Assembly (NCBI RefSeq): GCF_900091495.1
Contig: NZ_LT607413.1
Span: 6,091,001 to 6,155,000 of the forward strand
Direction: 5' to 3'
DNA length: 64,000 bases
Source: Micromonospora echinospora
GTDB lineage: Bacteria > Actinomycetota > Actinomycetes > Mycobacteriales > Micromonosporaceae
Below the pieces are notes generated by a model, which was not told the DNA's origin, searched no databases, and saw only the letters and a program-made list of their open reading frames with translations. The translations under genes and the position numbers were made by a program. Of this stretch, positions 16,134 to 25,987 are shown one piece after another; the stretch's first letter is position 1, and each line of letters opens with the position of its first letter.

Positions 16134-17249
16134 TCAGGCCTCCTCGGTCCGGGCAGCGCTGCGGGCGACGACGCCGGATCGTCGGCGGGCGGGGGTGGGT
16201 TTGGCCGGGGACGGTGTCCTCGTGCTGCCCCTCAGGACGACGGCCGCCACCAGGACCAGCGCGATGACGGCGCCCTGGAGCACCGAGGCCAGCGAGGACG
16301 GCACATCCAGCTGGGCCTGCATGGCGGTCCCACCGACGTTCAGCGCGGAGAACACGACGGCGGTGGCGACCGCGCCGATCGGCGAGTTGCGCGCCAGCAG
16401 GGCGACCGCGATGCCGTTGAAGCCGACGTCGGCTTCGAATCCGTCACTCATCCAGGGCGCGGAACCGGCGAAGAGCAGCGCCGCGCCCGCGAGACCGGCG
16501 AACCCACCGGAGATCATGATGGCGGCGACCCCTTCGCGGACCGGGTCGATGCCCGACCACCGAGCGGCCTCCTGGTTGCCGCCGGCAACCCGCAGGCGGA
16601 AGCCGAACGCGGTGCGGGACAGCAGCAGCGCCACAGCGATCGCACACACCGGGAGAAGCACCACGTCGTACGAGAGGGTGCGGCCCGGAACCGACTCGAC
16701 GCTCGGCCACAGTGCGGCGGCCGGGAAGTTCGCCGACTGCGGCTGACCGTCCAGGGAGCCCTGTAGCGGCCCCCGGACCAACCACTCCGCGACCTGGAGC
16801 GCGACCAGGTTGAGCAGGAGCGACGACACGATCTCGAGCACCCCGCGCGAGGCCCACAACCAGGCGGTCAGGCCGGCCCAGAGTGCCCCGCCGACGATGC
16901 CGGCGATCGCGGTGAGCCCCACCGCGACCGGACCCGGCAGGCTGCCGCACTGCAGCCCGACCGCCGTGGCGAGGGAGCCACCGACGAGGATCTGACCGGG
17001 AAAGCCGACGTGCAGACGTCCGGCCCGGGTGGTCAGGATCCAGCCGAGCGCGACCAGGAGCAGCGGCACAGCCTGGGTCAGGGTGGTACCGGCATTGGTC
17101 GGCGTCCCGAAGGTGCCGCTCCAGAAGACGTGGAACGCCTCGGGCGGCGCCACCCCGATCGCCACCAGCAGGAGCGCGCCGACGGCCAGTGCCGCCAAGC
17201 CCACTCCCATCTGCACGAGCATCCGCATGATCAGGTCTTTCGACAGCAT
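16134..17249 (-). CDS. ABC importer permease (BMP/nucleoside-type, YufP-like)
   Basis: About 371 residues; the ATG at 17249 overlaps the ATPase stop as TGATG (a GTG three bases earlier is also possible). Multiple membrane helices, with the LHVGFPGQILVGG loop and DVGFNGIAVALLARNSPIGA, the conserved cytoplasmic block of this permease family. The C-terminal tail is rich in Thr/Pro/Arg. It is the partner of the following permease gene in a nucleoside/purine-type importer. Confidence 0.9.
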   Translation of the reverse strand: MLSKDLIMRMLVQMGVGLAALAVGALLLVAIGVAPPEAFHVFWSGTFGTPTNAGTTLTQAVPLLLVALGWILTTRAGRLHVGFPGQILVGGSLATAVGLQCGSLPGPVAVGLTAIAGIVGGALWAGLTAWLWASRGVLEIVSSLLLNLVALQVAEWLVRGPLQGSLDGQPQSANFPAAALWPSVESVPGRTLSYDVVLLPVCAIAVALLLSRTAFGFRLRVAGGNQEAARWSGIDPVREGVAAIMISGGFAGLAGAALLFAGSAPWMSDGFEADVGFNGIAVALLARNSPIGAVATAVVFSALNVGGTAMQAQLDVPSSLASVLQGAVIALVLVAAVVLRGSTRTPSPAKPTPARRRSGVVARSAARTEEA

Positions 17250-18820
17250 CACAGGGCCTCTCCGGACGACGTCATGAGGGCGCCGAGGCTGGCGCGGGTG
17301 GCCTTCGCGGCGTCGACGACGCCCTGGATGCGCCCGTGAGCGAGCACCGCGATCCGGTCGGACATCGAGATGACCTCGTCGAGGTCCATCGAGATCAGCA
17401 GCACGGCACCGCCGCGTTCGCGGTGCGCGACGAGGCTCCGGTAGACGAAGTCGGCCGCTCGCACGTCCAGACCGCGCACGGGCTGTGCGGCGATCAGCAG
17501 GTCCGGGTTGCCCGACAGTTCCCGGGCGAGGACCGCCTTCTGCTGGTTTCCACCGGAGAGCCGCCCGATCGGCAGGTTCTCGCTGTCGGCGCGTACGTCG
17601 AACTCGTCCATCAGCCGGCGCGCCTCGGCGGACGCGGCCCGGACGTCGAGCAGTCCCCGCCTGTTCAACGGCGCGGAACGCAGCGACCGCAGGGTGATGT
17701 TCTCCCAGAGGGTCATCCCGGGGACGATCGCCGCGTGGTGCCGGTCCTCCGGAATCACCGCACCGCCGGCGCGGAAGAACCCGCGCGGCGACCGATCGGT
17801 GAATGGCCGCCCCGCCAACTCGATGGTGCCCGACAGTGCCGACCGGATGCCCATGAGCACCTCGACGAGCTCGGACTGACCGCTACCGGCGACCCCGGCG
17901 ATCCCCAGGATCTCGCCTCGACACATCTCGAGGTCGATGCCCTGGAGCGCCTTCGGCCCGGCCGGTTGGCTGTCGTCCCGGGCGACGTCGAGACCGCGGA
18001 TGGTGAGGACGGCGGGACCCGGGGTGCCGGCGGGAAGCGGCGGACGGTCGACCACTCGATCGCCGACCATCAGGGTCACCAGGTGGTCGGAGGTCGCCTC
18101 CGCGATGGTTCCCGAACCGCTCACCGCGCCGCGCCGCAGCACGGTGTACCGGTCCGCGACGCTGAAGACCTCCGACAGCTTGTGCGAGATCAGGATGACC
18201 GCGTGACCGGCGGCGGCGAGCCGCCGCATCAGGTTGGCGAGTTCGTCCCACTCGCCTGGGCTCAGTGCGGCGCTCGGCTCGTCGAAGATCAGGATCCGGG
18301 CGCCGCGGCAGAGCAACTTGACGATCTCCAGTCGCTGCCGCTCCCCCACCGACGCGTCGGCGACCAGCCGGTCGGGCGTGATCCGCAGGCCGGTCTCCGC
18401 AGCCACCTCCTGTGATCGGCGGCGTGCCTCGGTCAGACCGTTGCGCCACGGAAGAGCGGCCGGTGCGATGGCCAGGTTCTCCAGCTCGGTCAGGGTCGGT
18501 ACCAGCGTGAAGTGCTGGTGGACCATCCCGATCCCGGCCCGCAGGGCCTGCTCGGGCCTGCGGAAACGCACCGGCTCTCCGTCGAGTTCGATGCCACCCT
18601 CATCCGGGTTGTAGAGGCCGGTGACGATTCGCATCAGCGTCGTCTTGCCCGCACCGTTCTCGCCGAGGAGGGCGTGGATCTCACCCCAGGCGATGTCGAG
18701 GTCGACGGCGTCGTTGGCGACGAAGGAGCCGAACCGCTTGGTCACTCCGGTGAGCCGGAGAGCGGAAGCTCCGGTGCCCGAGCCGCGCACGGCGGGGCCG
18801 GAATCGGGACGAGTCCTCAT
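17249..18820 (-). CDS. ABC importer ATPase with two nucleotide-binding domains (BMP/nucleoside-type, YufO-like)
   Basis: 523 residues from ATG 18820, preferred because the earlier frame adds a low-complexity leader. The first domain is canonical: GENGAGKTT, SVGERQRLEIVK and ILIFDEPSAAL. The second has the degenerate Walker A GVAGSGQSE and LLIAAQPVRGLD with signature LSGGNQQKAV, as is normal for carbohydrate/nucleoside-type fused ATPases. It powers uptake by the two permeases and the BMP lipoprotein. Confidence 0.92.
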   Translation of the reverse strand: MRTRPDSGPAVRGSGTGASALRLTGVTKRFGSFVANDAVDLDIAWGEIHALLGENGAGKTTLMRIVTGLYNPDEGGIELDGEPVRFRRPEQALRAGIGMVHQHFTLVPTLTELENLAIAPAALPWRNGLTEARRRSQEVAAETGLRITPDRLVADASVGERQRLEIVKLLCRGARILIFDEPSAALSPGEWDELANLMRRLAAAGHAVILISHKLSEVFSVADRYTVLRRGAVSGSGTIAEATSDHLVTLMVGDRVVDRPPLPAGTPGPAVLTIRGLDVARDDSQPAGPKALQGIDLEMCRGEILGIAGVAGSGQSELVEVLMGIRSALSGTIELAGRPFTDRSPRGFFRAGGAVIPEDRHHAAIVPGMTLWENITLRSLRSAPLNRRGLLDVRAASAEARRLMDEFDVRADSENLPIGRLSGGNQQKAVLARELSGNPDLLIAAQPVRGLDVRAADFVYRSLVAHRERGGAVLLISMDLDEVISMSDRIAVLAHGRIQGVVDAAKATRASLGALMTSSGEAL

Positions 18821-18830
18821 CGACGGCGAC

Positions 18831-19862
18831 CTAACGCTGCTCGAAGTGGTAGGCCGGCTTGGGAAGAAGAACACCCTTGTCGGCGACGATCTTGCCGTCG
18901 GTGATGTCCTTGGTGATCTTCTCGACGAGTTCCTTCTCCGCCGCCGTCCCCTTGCCCGGGCAGAACTCGAACCGCAGCGCGCCGGTGCCCAGGCCGTAGC
19001 TGATGGCGCCAGCCGGCAGCTTGCCGGCGGCGGCGTCGGCGACCGCGTTCTTCAGGATGTCGGACCAGCTCACTACGCCGGAGCCGATGATGTGGGGACT
19101 CGAGTCGCAGTGCAGGGCGAAAACGTCGTACACGTCGGTAGGGCTGGTGGCGCCGCCGGCGGCCTGGTAGACGCCCCCGGAGCCGCTGTCGAGGTCGGAG
19201 AGGATCGAGTCGACACCACTGGCGATCATGGCTTCGGCGGCCTGCTTGGCCTTGCCGACATCGTTGAAGTCGCCGGTGTAGGTCTCCACGACCTTGGTCT
19301 TCGGATTCTCCAGCGCGGCACCCTGGACCATGCCGTGGTACCAGGCGGTGGTGGAGGGGACCTGAAGGCCCGCGATCATCCCGAGCTTCTTGGTCCGGGA
19401 ATGGGCCGAGGCGACGGCCCCGACGACGATGGCGTTGTATCCGACGGCGGCGGTGACCGAGGTGACGTTCTCGGCGTAGGCGTCGAGGTCAGCGGCCACC
19501 AGGATGAAGCGCACCTTCGGATACTTCGGCGCCACGACCGCGACGGCCTTGTTGAACGAGGCGCCGTCCGCGACCACGATCTGGTTCTTCGCGGCCAGCG
19601 ACTCGAGTCCCTGGATCTGCTCCTGGGAGTTGGCGGCGTTGTCGACGATGGAGGACAGCTTGAGGGTCGTGTCGGCCTCGATCGCCGCGTTCACGCCGGC
19701 CAGCCCGAACTGGGTGAACCCGCCGTCGTTGCGGGGGGCCTGGGAGATGAAGCCGATGCTCTTGGTCCCGTCGGCCGCCGCCCCGTCGCCCGAGGACCCA
19801 CACGCCGAGAGTGCGAGGGGTATGGCGGTAACGGCTGACACGATCGCGATCTTGGTACGCAT
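18831..19862 (-). CDS. BMP-family substrate-binding lipoprotein
   Basis: 343 residues with a lipoprotein signal (lipobox LSAC, Cys21) and GAAAGG before the ATG. The body has the PnrA/Med-like BMP layout, e.g. GFISQAPRNDGGFTQFG, QIQGLESLAAKNQIVVADG, IAGLQVPSTTAW and YTGDFNDVGKAKQAAEAM. BMP proteins bind nucleosides, purines or related small molecules outside the membrane. It is first in the transport block, downstream of the candidate GntR operator. The ligand may be the substrate degraded by the operon's enzymes. Confidence 0.92.
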   Translation of the reverse strand: MRTKIAIVSAVTAIPLALSACGSSGDGAAADGTKSIGFISQAPRNDGGFTQFGLAGVNAAIEADTTLKLSSIVDNAANSQEQIQGLESLAAKNQIVVADGASFNKAVAVVAPKYPKVRFILVAADLDAYAENVTSVTAAVGYNAIVVGAVASAHSRTKKLGMIAGLQVPSTTAWYHGMVQGAALENPKTKVVETYTGDFNDVGKAKQAAEAMIASGVDSILSDLDSGSGGVYQAAGGATSPTDVYDVFALHCDSSPHIIGSGVVSWSDILKNAVADAAAGKLPAGAISYGLGTGALRFEFCPGKGTAAEKELVEKITKDITDGKIVADKGVLLPKPAYHFEQR

Positions 19863-20291
19863 GCGAAGGCCTTTCGTCGGCTACTGCCCGTTGAGGTAAC
19901 AAGGGTGAAACGGACCGGTGAAGAGACTGGTATGGCAGATGCAAGCGCGCCTACTGCACGTGAGCGGTGAGGTGAACCAGATACTGCTGATCTGCCATAC
20001 CAGTTGTCAAGAGGTTCCTCCGACCTGAACTCCCGATGACCTGCCGCAGGCCCGGTCGACTCGGCGTCGGCAGAAGCGGGTAGCGGAAGCGAGGGTCAGC
20101 AAGGCCGGCTGGACGGCACCAGCCGCAGACGGCAAGACTGCGCGTACGCTCTCGCCGGGCGCGCGACCAGCGGCTGCGTGCCGGTGCCGGGCTCAGATCG
20201 CGTGCCAGGTGGATCTGCCGGGCCGCTGCTCAGGCCGGCGACGGCCCCCTCCCGGCCACACCGGGGTCGGGCGCGCAGGGCACCGGGCCGG
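19863..20291. other. Leader/intergenic region between GntR gene and the importer operon
   Basis: 429 bases. It holds the perfect inverted repeat described separately and presumably the operon promoter. The arginine-rich frames in 20096-20290 appear to be noise. No other gene seen. Confidence 0.5.
19927..20004. promoter_or_regulatory. 15-bp perfect inverted repeat, candidate GntR operator pair
   Basis: ACTGGTATGGCAGAT at 19927-19941 is repeated exactly as its reverse complement at 19990-20004, with 48 bases between. Each arm contains TGGTAT, resembling half-sites of FadR/VanR-type GntR regulators (TGGTAT...). The pair lies 65-142 bases upstream of the BMP gene start and downstream of a GntR/FCD gene, so looped or paired binding of that regulator is the simplest reading. 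Confidence 0.6.
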
Positions 20292-20987
20292 TCAGCGCCC
20301 GAACTTCGTGGTGACCTCGTCCTGGAGTTCGAGGCGGCCGCGCTGCACGTGGGCGCGCATGGCCTCTTCCGCCGCATCCGCGTCCCGCGCGCGGATGGCG
20401 TACACCACGGCACGGTGCTCCGCGAGCGAACGCCGCATCCGTCCCTCTCGCCTCGTCACGATCGACGACAGCAGGCCGCGGCTCAGATGCTGGACCAGCA
20501 ACCGGTAATGGTCACTCAACCGCCCGTTGCCGGCACCCTCGGTGATGAGTTCGTGCAGCCGCGCGTCCATGGCGCTGTAGCCGTCGGTGTCGCCAGCCTC
20601 GACGCAGTCCTGCATCGAGGCCATCACCTCGTCGATCCGCGCGAGGAACTCGTTGCTGGCGCGGTTGGCGCACAGCCGGGCGGTCATCCCCTCGATCGCC
20701 TCACGCACCTCGAAGAGATCGAGGATCTCGTGCCGGCTGAGGCTCTTGACGAAAGTGCCCCGGCGACGCTCGATCGAGACGAATCCGGCACCTTCGAGTT
20801 CCTTGAACGCCTCACGCACCGGCATCCGGCTGACCCCGAACCGCTCGGCGAGGCGCGCCTCGGAGAGCTTCTCCCCCGGCGCGATAGCCCCGGACACGAT
20901 CTCGTCACGAAGCCTCTGGACGATCACGTCTTTCTTCGAGACGTCGTTGTCGGCGACCCCAGCGGATGCCCTTTGCGCCGCCGACAT
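20292..20987 (-). CDS. GntR-family regulator, FadR/FCD subfamily
   Basis: 231 residues. N-terminal winged helix (KLSEARLAERFGVSRMPVREAFKELEGAGFVSI, residues ~40-72), then an all-helical FCD ligand-binding domain with the expected Asp/His metal-site residues (DARLHELI, EHRAVVYAI). FCD regulators usually respond to an acid intermediate of the pathway they control. It is transcribed towards the importer/catabolic operon and probably represses it from the inverted repeat at 19927-20004. Confidence 0.92.
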   Translation of the reverse strand: MSAAQRASAGVADNDVSKKDVIVQRLRDEIVSGAIAPGEKLSEARLAERFGVSRMPVREAFKELEGAGFVSIERRRGTFVKSLSRHEILDLFEVREAIEGMTARLCANRASNEFLARIDEVMASMQDCVEAGDTDGYSAMDARLHELITEGAGNGRLSDHYRLLVQHLSRGLLSSIVTRREGRMRRSLAEHRAVVYAIRARDADAAEEAMRAHVQRGRLELQDEVTTKFGR

Positions 20988-21377
20988 AACTCCAAACTTT
21001 CGCTAGACCACTGCCCAACGCCCTTGAGCTTGATGGATGATACCCGGGCGGTGGCCGTGCCGGCAGCTCCCGGCGGTGCCGTGACACAGCGGAGAGCTCC
21101 CCGTGGGTGCGGCGGGTGCCCCGGACCGGCCGCAGCCGCGACTCTCGGACGTTGATCGGCAAGCCTCGGCATGCGGCGCAACGCCTCGGGACAGGCGGCG
21201 AGGCCGACCGGGCCGTCGAGCCGGCGGTTTCGGTGCGGCGATCAACTCCGCCGAGTGGCCGAACCTCGCCGCCGGCCCCGTCCGAGCGGACCGTCGGCGG
21301 TGATCTGTCGGTAGACCAGCCAGCCCTCGATCCAGGTGCGCAGCCCCACCGTCGCGCCCCTCCGCCTCGGCCGGCCG
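20988..21377. other. Intergenic region, no gene seen
   Basis: 390 bases between the formaldehyde dehydrogenase stop and the GntR start, both on the minus strand. It should hold the GntR promoter. No structured element recognised. Confidence 0.4.
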
Positions 21378-22517
<1,140 letters not shown>

Positions 22518-23202
22518 GTCTACAGAACCTAGGAGGCCGGCGCGCAGAACGTGGGCGTAATAGGCAAATGCCACCAGTTGGCGGAGTCCTGTCGCCGGGT
22601 TGAGTCACGCCCGCCGGTTCGGGTGGCGCGACGGCTCCCGCGTTCGGGTGGCCGCTCGGGTGCGGACGCGTCCCCGGTTCGCGTTCACCCGGCTACACCC
22701 GGGGCCGGGTATCACTGTCGGCGGGCAACCACAGCCACTGACCGTCCCCATTGCGCAGAAGAGCGGTGTGCGCGTTCGGCCGTCGTCGGTGACGTCGATT
22801 TCGAGATCGGCGGCGTCGCCCCGACATGGTCGGCAGGTTCATCCCGGTCGGGACATCCCGGTGCCCGCCGCCCTGGTCGCCGCACGAGGTCCGGTACAAC
22901 CGGCATCCGTGTCGGCTTCGCTTCGACCACTGCGACACCTCACCGACTCCACCTTCCTGCTGCCGGCAGGCTTTCTCCCCGATATCCGGATAACGCTGAA
23001 GAGCGCATGTGCGCAGGGTACGGTGGGCCGGATAAAGCCATGATTGTCCGACCTTCGAGGTAGACGGACGGGCAGTTGAGGTCCCGGTTCGGCGCGCAGG
23101 TGCAGCAGGATCCGAAAGGGGTCGGTCCGCCAGCGCCGCGGCCGGGGTGCCGGTCGCATCGAACCACCAGAAGCTGGCAAACGACGGAAGGGAAGCACTG
23201 CG
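22518..23202. other. Intergenic region with possible decayed coding sequence
   Basis: 685 bases between divergent genes. No intact gene is convincing. On the minus strand, around 22693-22830, pieces such as LLRNGDGQWLWLPADSD and DLEIDVTDDGR lie in different frames and look protein-like. They might be a frameshifted remnant, but this is weak. Promoters of both flanking genes should lie here. Confidence 0.3.
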
Positions 23203-23637
23203 GTGACAAGCGTTGCAATACGGTCAGATGTGACGATGGATCAGGCGCAGATGGTTCTGGAGGCGAGCGTGCGGAAGGCACGCGAGTTGAATCTGCTGAT
23301 GAATATCGCGGTGGTCGACGTGGGTGGCAACCTGAAGTCGTTCACCCGAATGGACGGTGCCTGGCTCGGCAGCATCGACATCGCGATCAAAAAGGCGCGT
23401 ACGGCGCGGCTCTTCGACATGGCGAGCGGGGAACTCAGCCCCTTGGTTCAGCCCGGCCAGCCGCTTTATCACATCGAGTTCTCGAACCAGGGTCTGATTA
23501 CCTTCCCGGGCGGGATTCCATTGAAGGACGGTAACGGCCAGGTGCTGGGTGCCGTGGGCGTGAGCGGCAGCACCGTCGACAACGACCAGCTGGTGGCGGA
23601 GGCGGGCGTGTCGGCGTTCCACGCGATGGCAGCGTGA
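23203..23637 (+). CDS. GlcG/HbpS-family heme-binding-type protein
   Basis: 144 residues from a GTG at 23203 (GGAAGGGAAG upstream). The GlcG/HbpS fold is shown by [44 protein letters not shown] and [13 protein letters not shown]. No signal peptide is visible, unlike Streptomyces HbpS. Members bind heme or act in glycolate loci or as redox sensors; the role here is not determined. It stands alone, 284 bases before the RiPP precursor gene. Confidence 0.88.
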   Translation: MTSVAIRSDVTMDQAQMVLEASVRKARELNLLMNIAVVDVGGNLKSFTRMDGAWLGSIDIAIKKARTARLFDMASGELSPLVQPGQPLYHIEFSNQGLITFPGGIPLKDGNGQVLGAVGVSGSTVDNDQLVAEAGVSAFHAMAA

Positions 23638-23921
23638 GCCCTCGTCCGGGTTGCCCAATCACGGTGAGATGACTGGACAGGTGCCCGAGAGTTCGCCCTG
23701 CGCCTCCCGCCCCGCGCCGACGCTGTCACCACCTTCCCCGGCGGCCGGGTGATGCGCCGGACGCGCCCGGCAACCGGCTGAGGTTAAAACGGTCGGCTAG
23801 GGCCGGGCAACCCCTGTCGCCGAAGTTTGTCGACATACGCGAAGATCTATTTATTGGGCCGGTTGGTCACTGTTTGTCGATCGAATGTCGTTATTCTCCC
23901 AACAGAAGGGAGGTAACGACG

Positions 23922-24041
23922 ATGGCGCTCAAGAAAACCAAGATCCGGCCGCAGACGTCCATGCACGCCCTGATCCTTCCGCCCCCGAACCGCATTGCGG
24001 CGGGTGGCAAGCGTTCCACTCCCAAGGATTCGCCCAGCTGA
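23922..24041 (+). CDS. Candidate RiPP precursor peptide (39 aa)
   Basis: A 39-codon gene with an excellent ribosome binding site (GGGAGG at about 8 bases) lies 59 bases ahead of a B12-type radical SAM RiPP maturase. The peptide starts with a basic segment (MALKKTKIRP), has a hydrophobic run HALIL, then PPPN, RIAAGGKR and a Ser/Pro-rich tail STPKDSPS. There are no Cys residues, which rules out lanthionine or sactipeptide chemistry. Pro20-22, Leu/Ile and Asn are plausible C-methylation sites for the adjacent enzyme. A strong hairpin follows, as expected where a precursor needs far more mRNA than its enzymes. The leader/core boundary cannot be fixed from sequence. Confidence 0.7.
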   Translation: MALKKTKIRPQTSMHALILPPPNRIAAGGKRSTPKDSPS

Positions 24042-24049
24042 CGCTCGCC

Positions 24050-24078
24050 GGGGTTGCCGGCCGGCGGCCGGCAACCCC
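24050..24078 (+). terminator. Perfect 13-bp hairpin between precursor and maturation genes (attenuating terminator or mRNA stabiliser)
   Basis: GGGGTTGCCGGCC at 24050-24062 pairs with 24066-24078 across a 3-base loop. It starts 9 bases after the precursor stop and ends 23 bases before the radical SAM start, leaving its AGGAG site free. No U tract follows. Partial termination or 3' protection of a short precursor transcript is the likely role. Confidence 0.7.
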
Positions 24079-24100
24079 GCGCGGCGTGGAAGGAGTAGCC

Positions 24101-25987
24101 GTGCGGGTGTGCCTGGTGGCGATGCCCTGGCAGTCCATATCCAGCCCCTCTCTGCCGGTCGGTTTGTTGCACAGCCGGCTGCGCCAGGCCCGGCCAACAG
24201 ATCAGATCGACGAATACCACGGCTACCTGCACTGGGCGGAGCATCTGCTGACCGCGTCGGCAGGCGAGATCACCGCCGACGACTACATCACCGTTGCCGA
24301 CAAAGGGCTTTTTCACGGCACCGGCGACTGGGTCTTCGCCGGGGCACTGCACGACGATGCGCATTGGCGCCTGGCAGAATTCCGTACGCATGCGGAAAGC
24401 GTCGACGGGGCCGAGATCGACCTACCGAAGATTGAATGGATGCGCCAGCTCGCGGCACCGTTCATCGAGGACGCGGCGAAACGGATCGCCGCTGGAGAAC
24501 CCGATGTGGTCGGGTTCACCTCGACCTTCATGCAGACCATTCCCAGCCTGGCCCTCGCCCGGGCGATCAAGAGGTGGCGACCGCAGGTCCGGGTGGTGTT
24601 CGGCGGCGCCAACTGCGACGGTCCGATGGGGGCCGCGCTGCACCGCAACCACCGGTTCGTCGACTACGTCGTCCGCGGCGAGGGCGAACTGGCATTTCCT
24701 CTGCTGCTCGACCGGATCGACGCCGGCCGAACGCCTGCCGACGTCCCCGGCGTGTGCTGGTGGGACGAGGACCGGTCCGTCGCCGTGGCACCGGCCCGGA
24801 CCACCGTGCCGCCGGCCCTCATTCCGATCCCGACCTTCGACCGGTGGCAGGCGGACTTCGACGCGTCGGTGCTGCGCGACCGGGTCAACCCCAGTCTCGT
24901 CGTCGAGGCCGCCCGGGGCTGCTGGTGGGGCGACAAACACCAGTGCACCTTCTGCGGACTCAACGGCTCGGTGATCGCGTTCCGGAGCAAGTCGGCCGAC
25001 CAGTTCTGGACCGAACTGTCGACGCTGGTGGAGCGCCACCAGATCCTCGACGTCATCCCGGTGGACAACATCCTGGACATGGAGTACTTCCGCACTCTGC
25101 TGCCGCGGCTCGCCGCCGCCGACTGGGACCTGCGGATGCACTACGAGGTCAAGTCCAACCTCCGCGCCGACCAGGTGCGACAGCTCGCCGAGGCGGGCAT
25201 CGTCCACGTGCAGCCGGGCATCGAGAGCCTGTCCACCCGCGTCCTCAAGATCATGGACAAGGGGGTGGACGGCGTCACCAACGTCCGCCTGCTGCGCGAC
25301 AGCGAGGACCACCGGCTGACGGTGCAGTGGAACTACCTCTACGGGTTCCCCGGCGAGACCGACCACGACTACACCGAGGTCGTCGCGCAGTTCCCCGCGC
25401 TGGTGCACCTGCAACCGCCGCGTGGCGCGGCACGCATCACCGTGGAACGCTTCAGCCCGTACTTCGAACGACCCGAACTCGGCTTCGGCCGCCGCGAACC
25501 CGCACACTTCTACCGGTACCTCTACCCGTTCGGACACGACGAGCTGATGGAACTGGCGTACTTCTTCCAGTGCGACGACCGGGGCATCGGACCGGAGACG
25601 GCCCGGGCCCTCGACGACGCGGTGGCCCGGTGGCAGGACGACCACCACGAGTCGTACCTGCTGCTCGACGAACGGTCGGACGACACCCTCGGCATCCGGG
25701 ACCGCCGGATCGGCTGGCCCCACCGCGAGCACACCCTGCGCGGTTGGCGCGCGGCGGCCTACCGTGAGCTGAACCGACCGCGTACGGTCGCCGCGCTGCA
25801 CAGCCAGCTCACCGCTGCCGGCCACCGGGTCGACACCGCAGAACTTGTCCGGTGGCTCGACCAGCAGTTGGCCGACGGGCTGGTGTTCACGGACGCGGAA
25901 CGGTGGGTGACGCTGGCCACCACGGTGGCGCCACTGCGCATCCGCACCGACGAACAGGTGTACGCCGTCCTGGGGGCGGTTTCGTGA
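24101..25987 (+). CDS. RiPP maturation radical SAM C-methyltransferase (cobalamin-dependent type)
   Basis: 628 residues from the GTG at 24101 (AGGAG, 5-base gap). The N-terminal ~250 residues form a B12-binding-like Rossmann region (DVVGFTSTFMQTIPSLALA, VVFGGANCDGPMG, VVRGEGELAFPLLLD). Then comes the unusual cluster motif CX7CX2C (Cys274, Cys282, Cys285), a hallmark of the bacteriocin/RiPP-maturation radical SAM family, and a radical SAM barrel with HVQPGIESLSTRVLKIMDKG and NYLYGFPGETDHDY. The C-terminus (~480-628) has a winged-helix-like segment. Family members methylate unactivated carbons of peptide precursors using methylcobalamin and SAM. It overlaps the next gene by 4 bases (GTGA). Confidence 0.9.
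   Translation: MRVCLVAMPWQSISSPSLPVGLLHSRLRQARPTDQIDEYHGYLHWAEHLLTASAGEITADDYITVADKGLFHGTGDWVFAGALHDDAHWRLAEFRTHAESVDGAEIDLPKIEWMRQLAAPFIEDAAKRIAAGEPDVVGFTSTFMQTIPSLALARAIKRWRPQVRVVFGGANCDGPMGAALHRNHRFVDYVVRGEGELAFPLLLDRIDAGRTPADVPGVCWWDEDRSVAVAPARTTVPPALIPIPTFDRWQADFDASVLRDRVNPSLVVEAARGCWWGDKHQCTFCGLNGSVIAFRSKSADQFWTELSTLVERHQILDVIPVDNILDMEYFRTLLPRLAAADWDLRMHYEVKSNLRADQVRQLAEAGIVHVQPGIESLSTRVLKIMDKGVDGVTNVRLLRDSEDHRLTVQWNYLYGFPGETDHDYTEVVAQFPALVHLQPPRGAARITVERFSPYFERPELGFGRREPAHFYRYLYPFGHDELMELAYFFQCDDRGIGPETARALDDAVARWQDDHHESYLLLDERSDDTLGIRDRRIGWPHREHTLRGWRAAAYRELNRPRTVAALHSQLTAAGHRVDTAELVRWLDQQLADGLVFTDAERWVTLATTVAPLRIRTDEQVYAVLGAVS

Noticed and set aside
22600..23043. 147-codon plus-strand gene between formaldehyde dehydrogenase and GlcG-type genes
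   Set aside because: Composition is Arg/Pro/Ser-rich with no ribosome site or motif; fragments on the other strand look no less coding.
24422..25825. 467-codon minus-strand frame opposite the radical SAM gene
   Set aside because: It mirrors the coding gene codon for codon, has no family motifs and no ribosome site.
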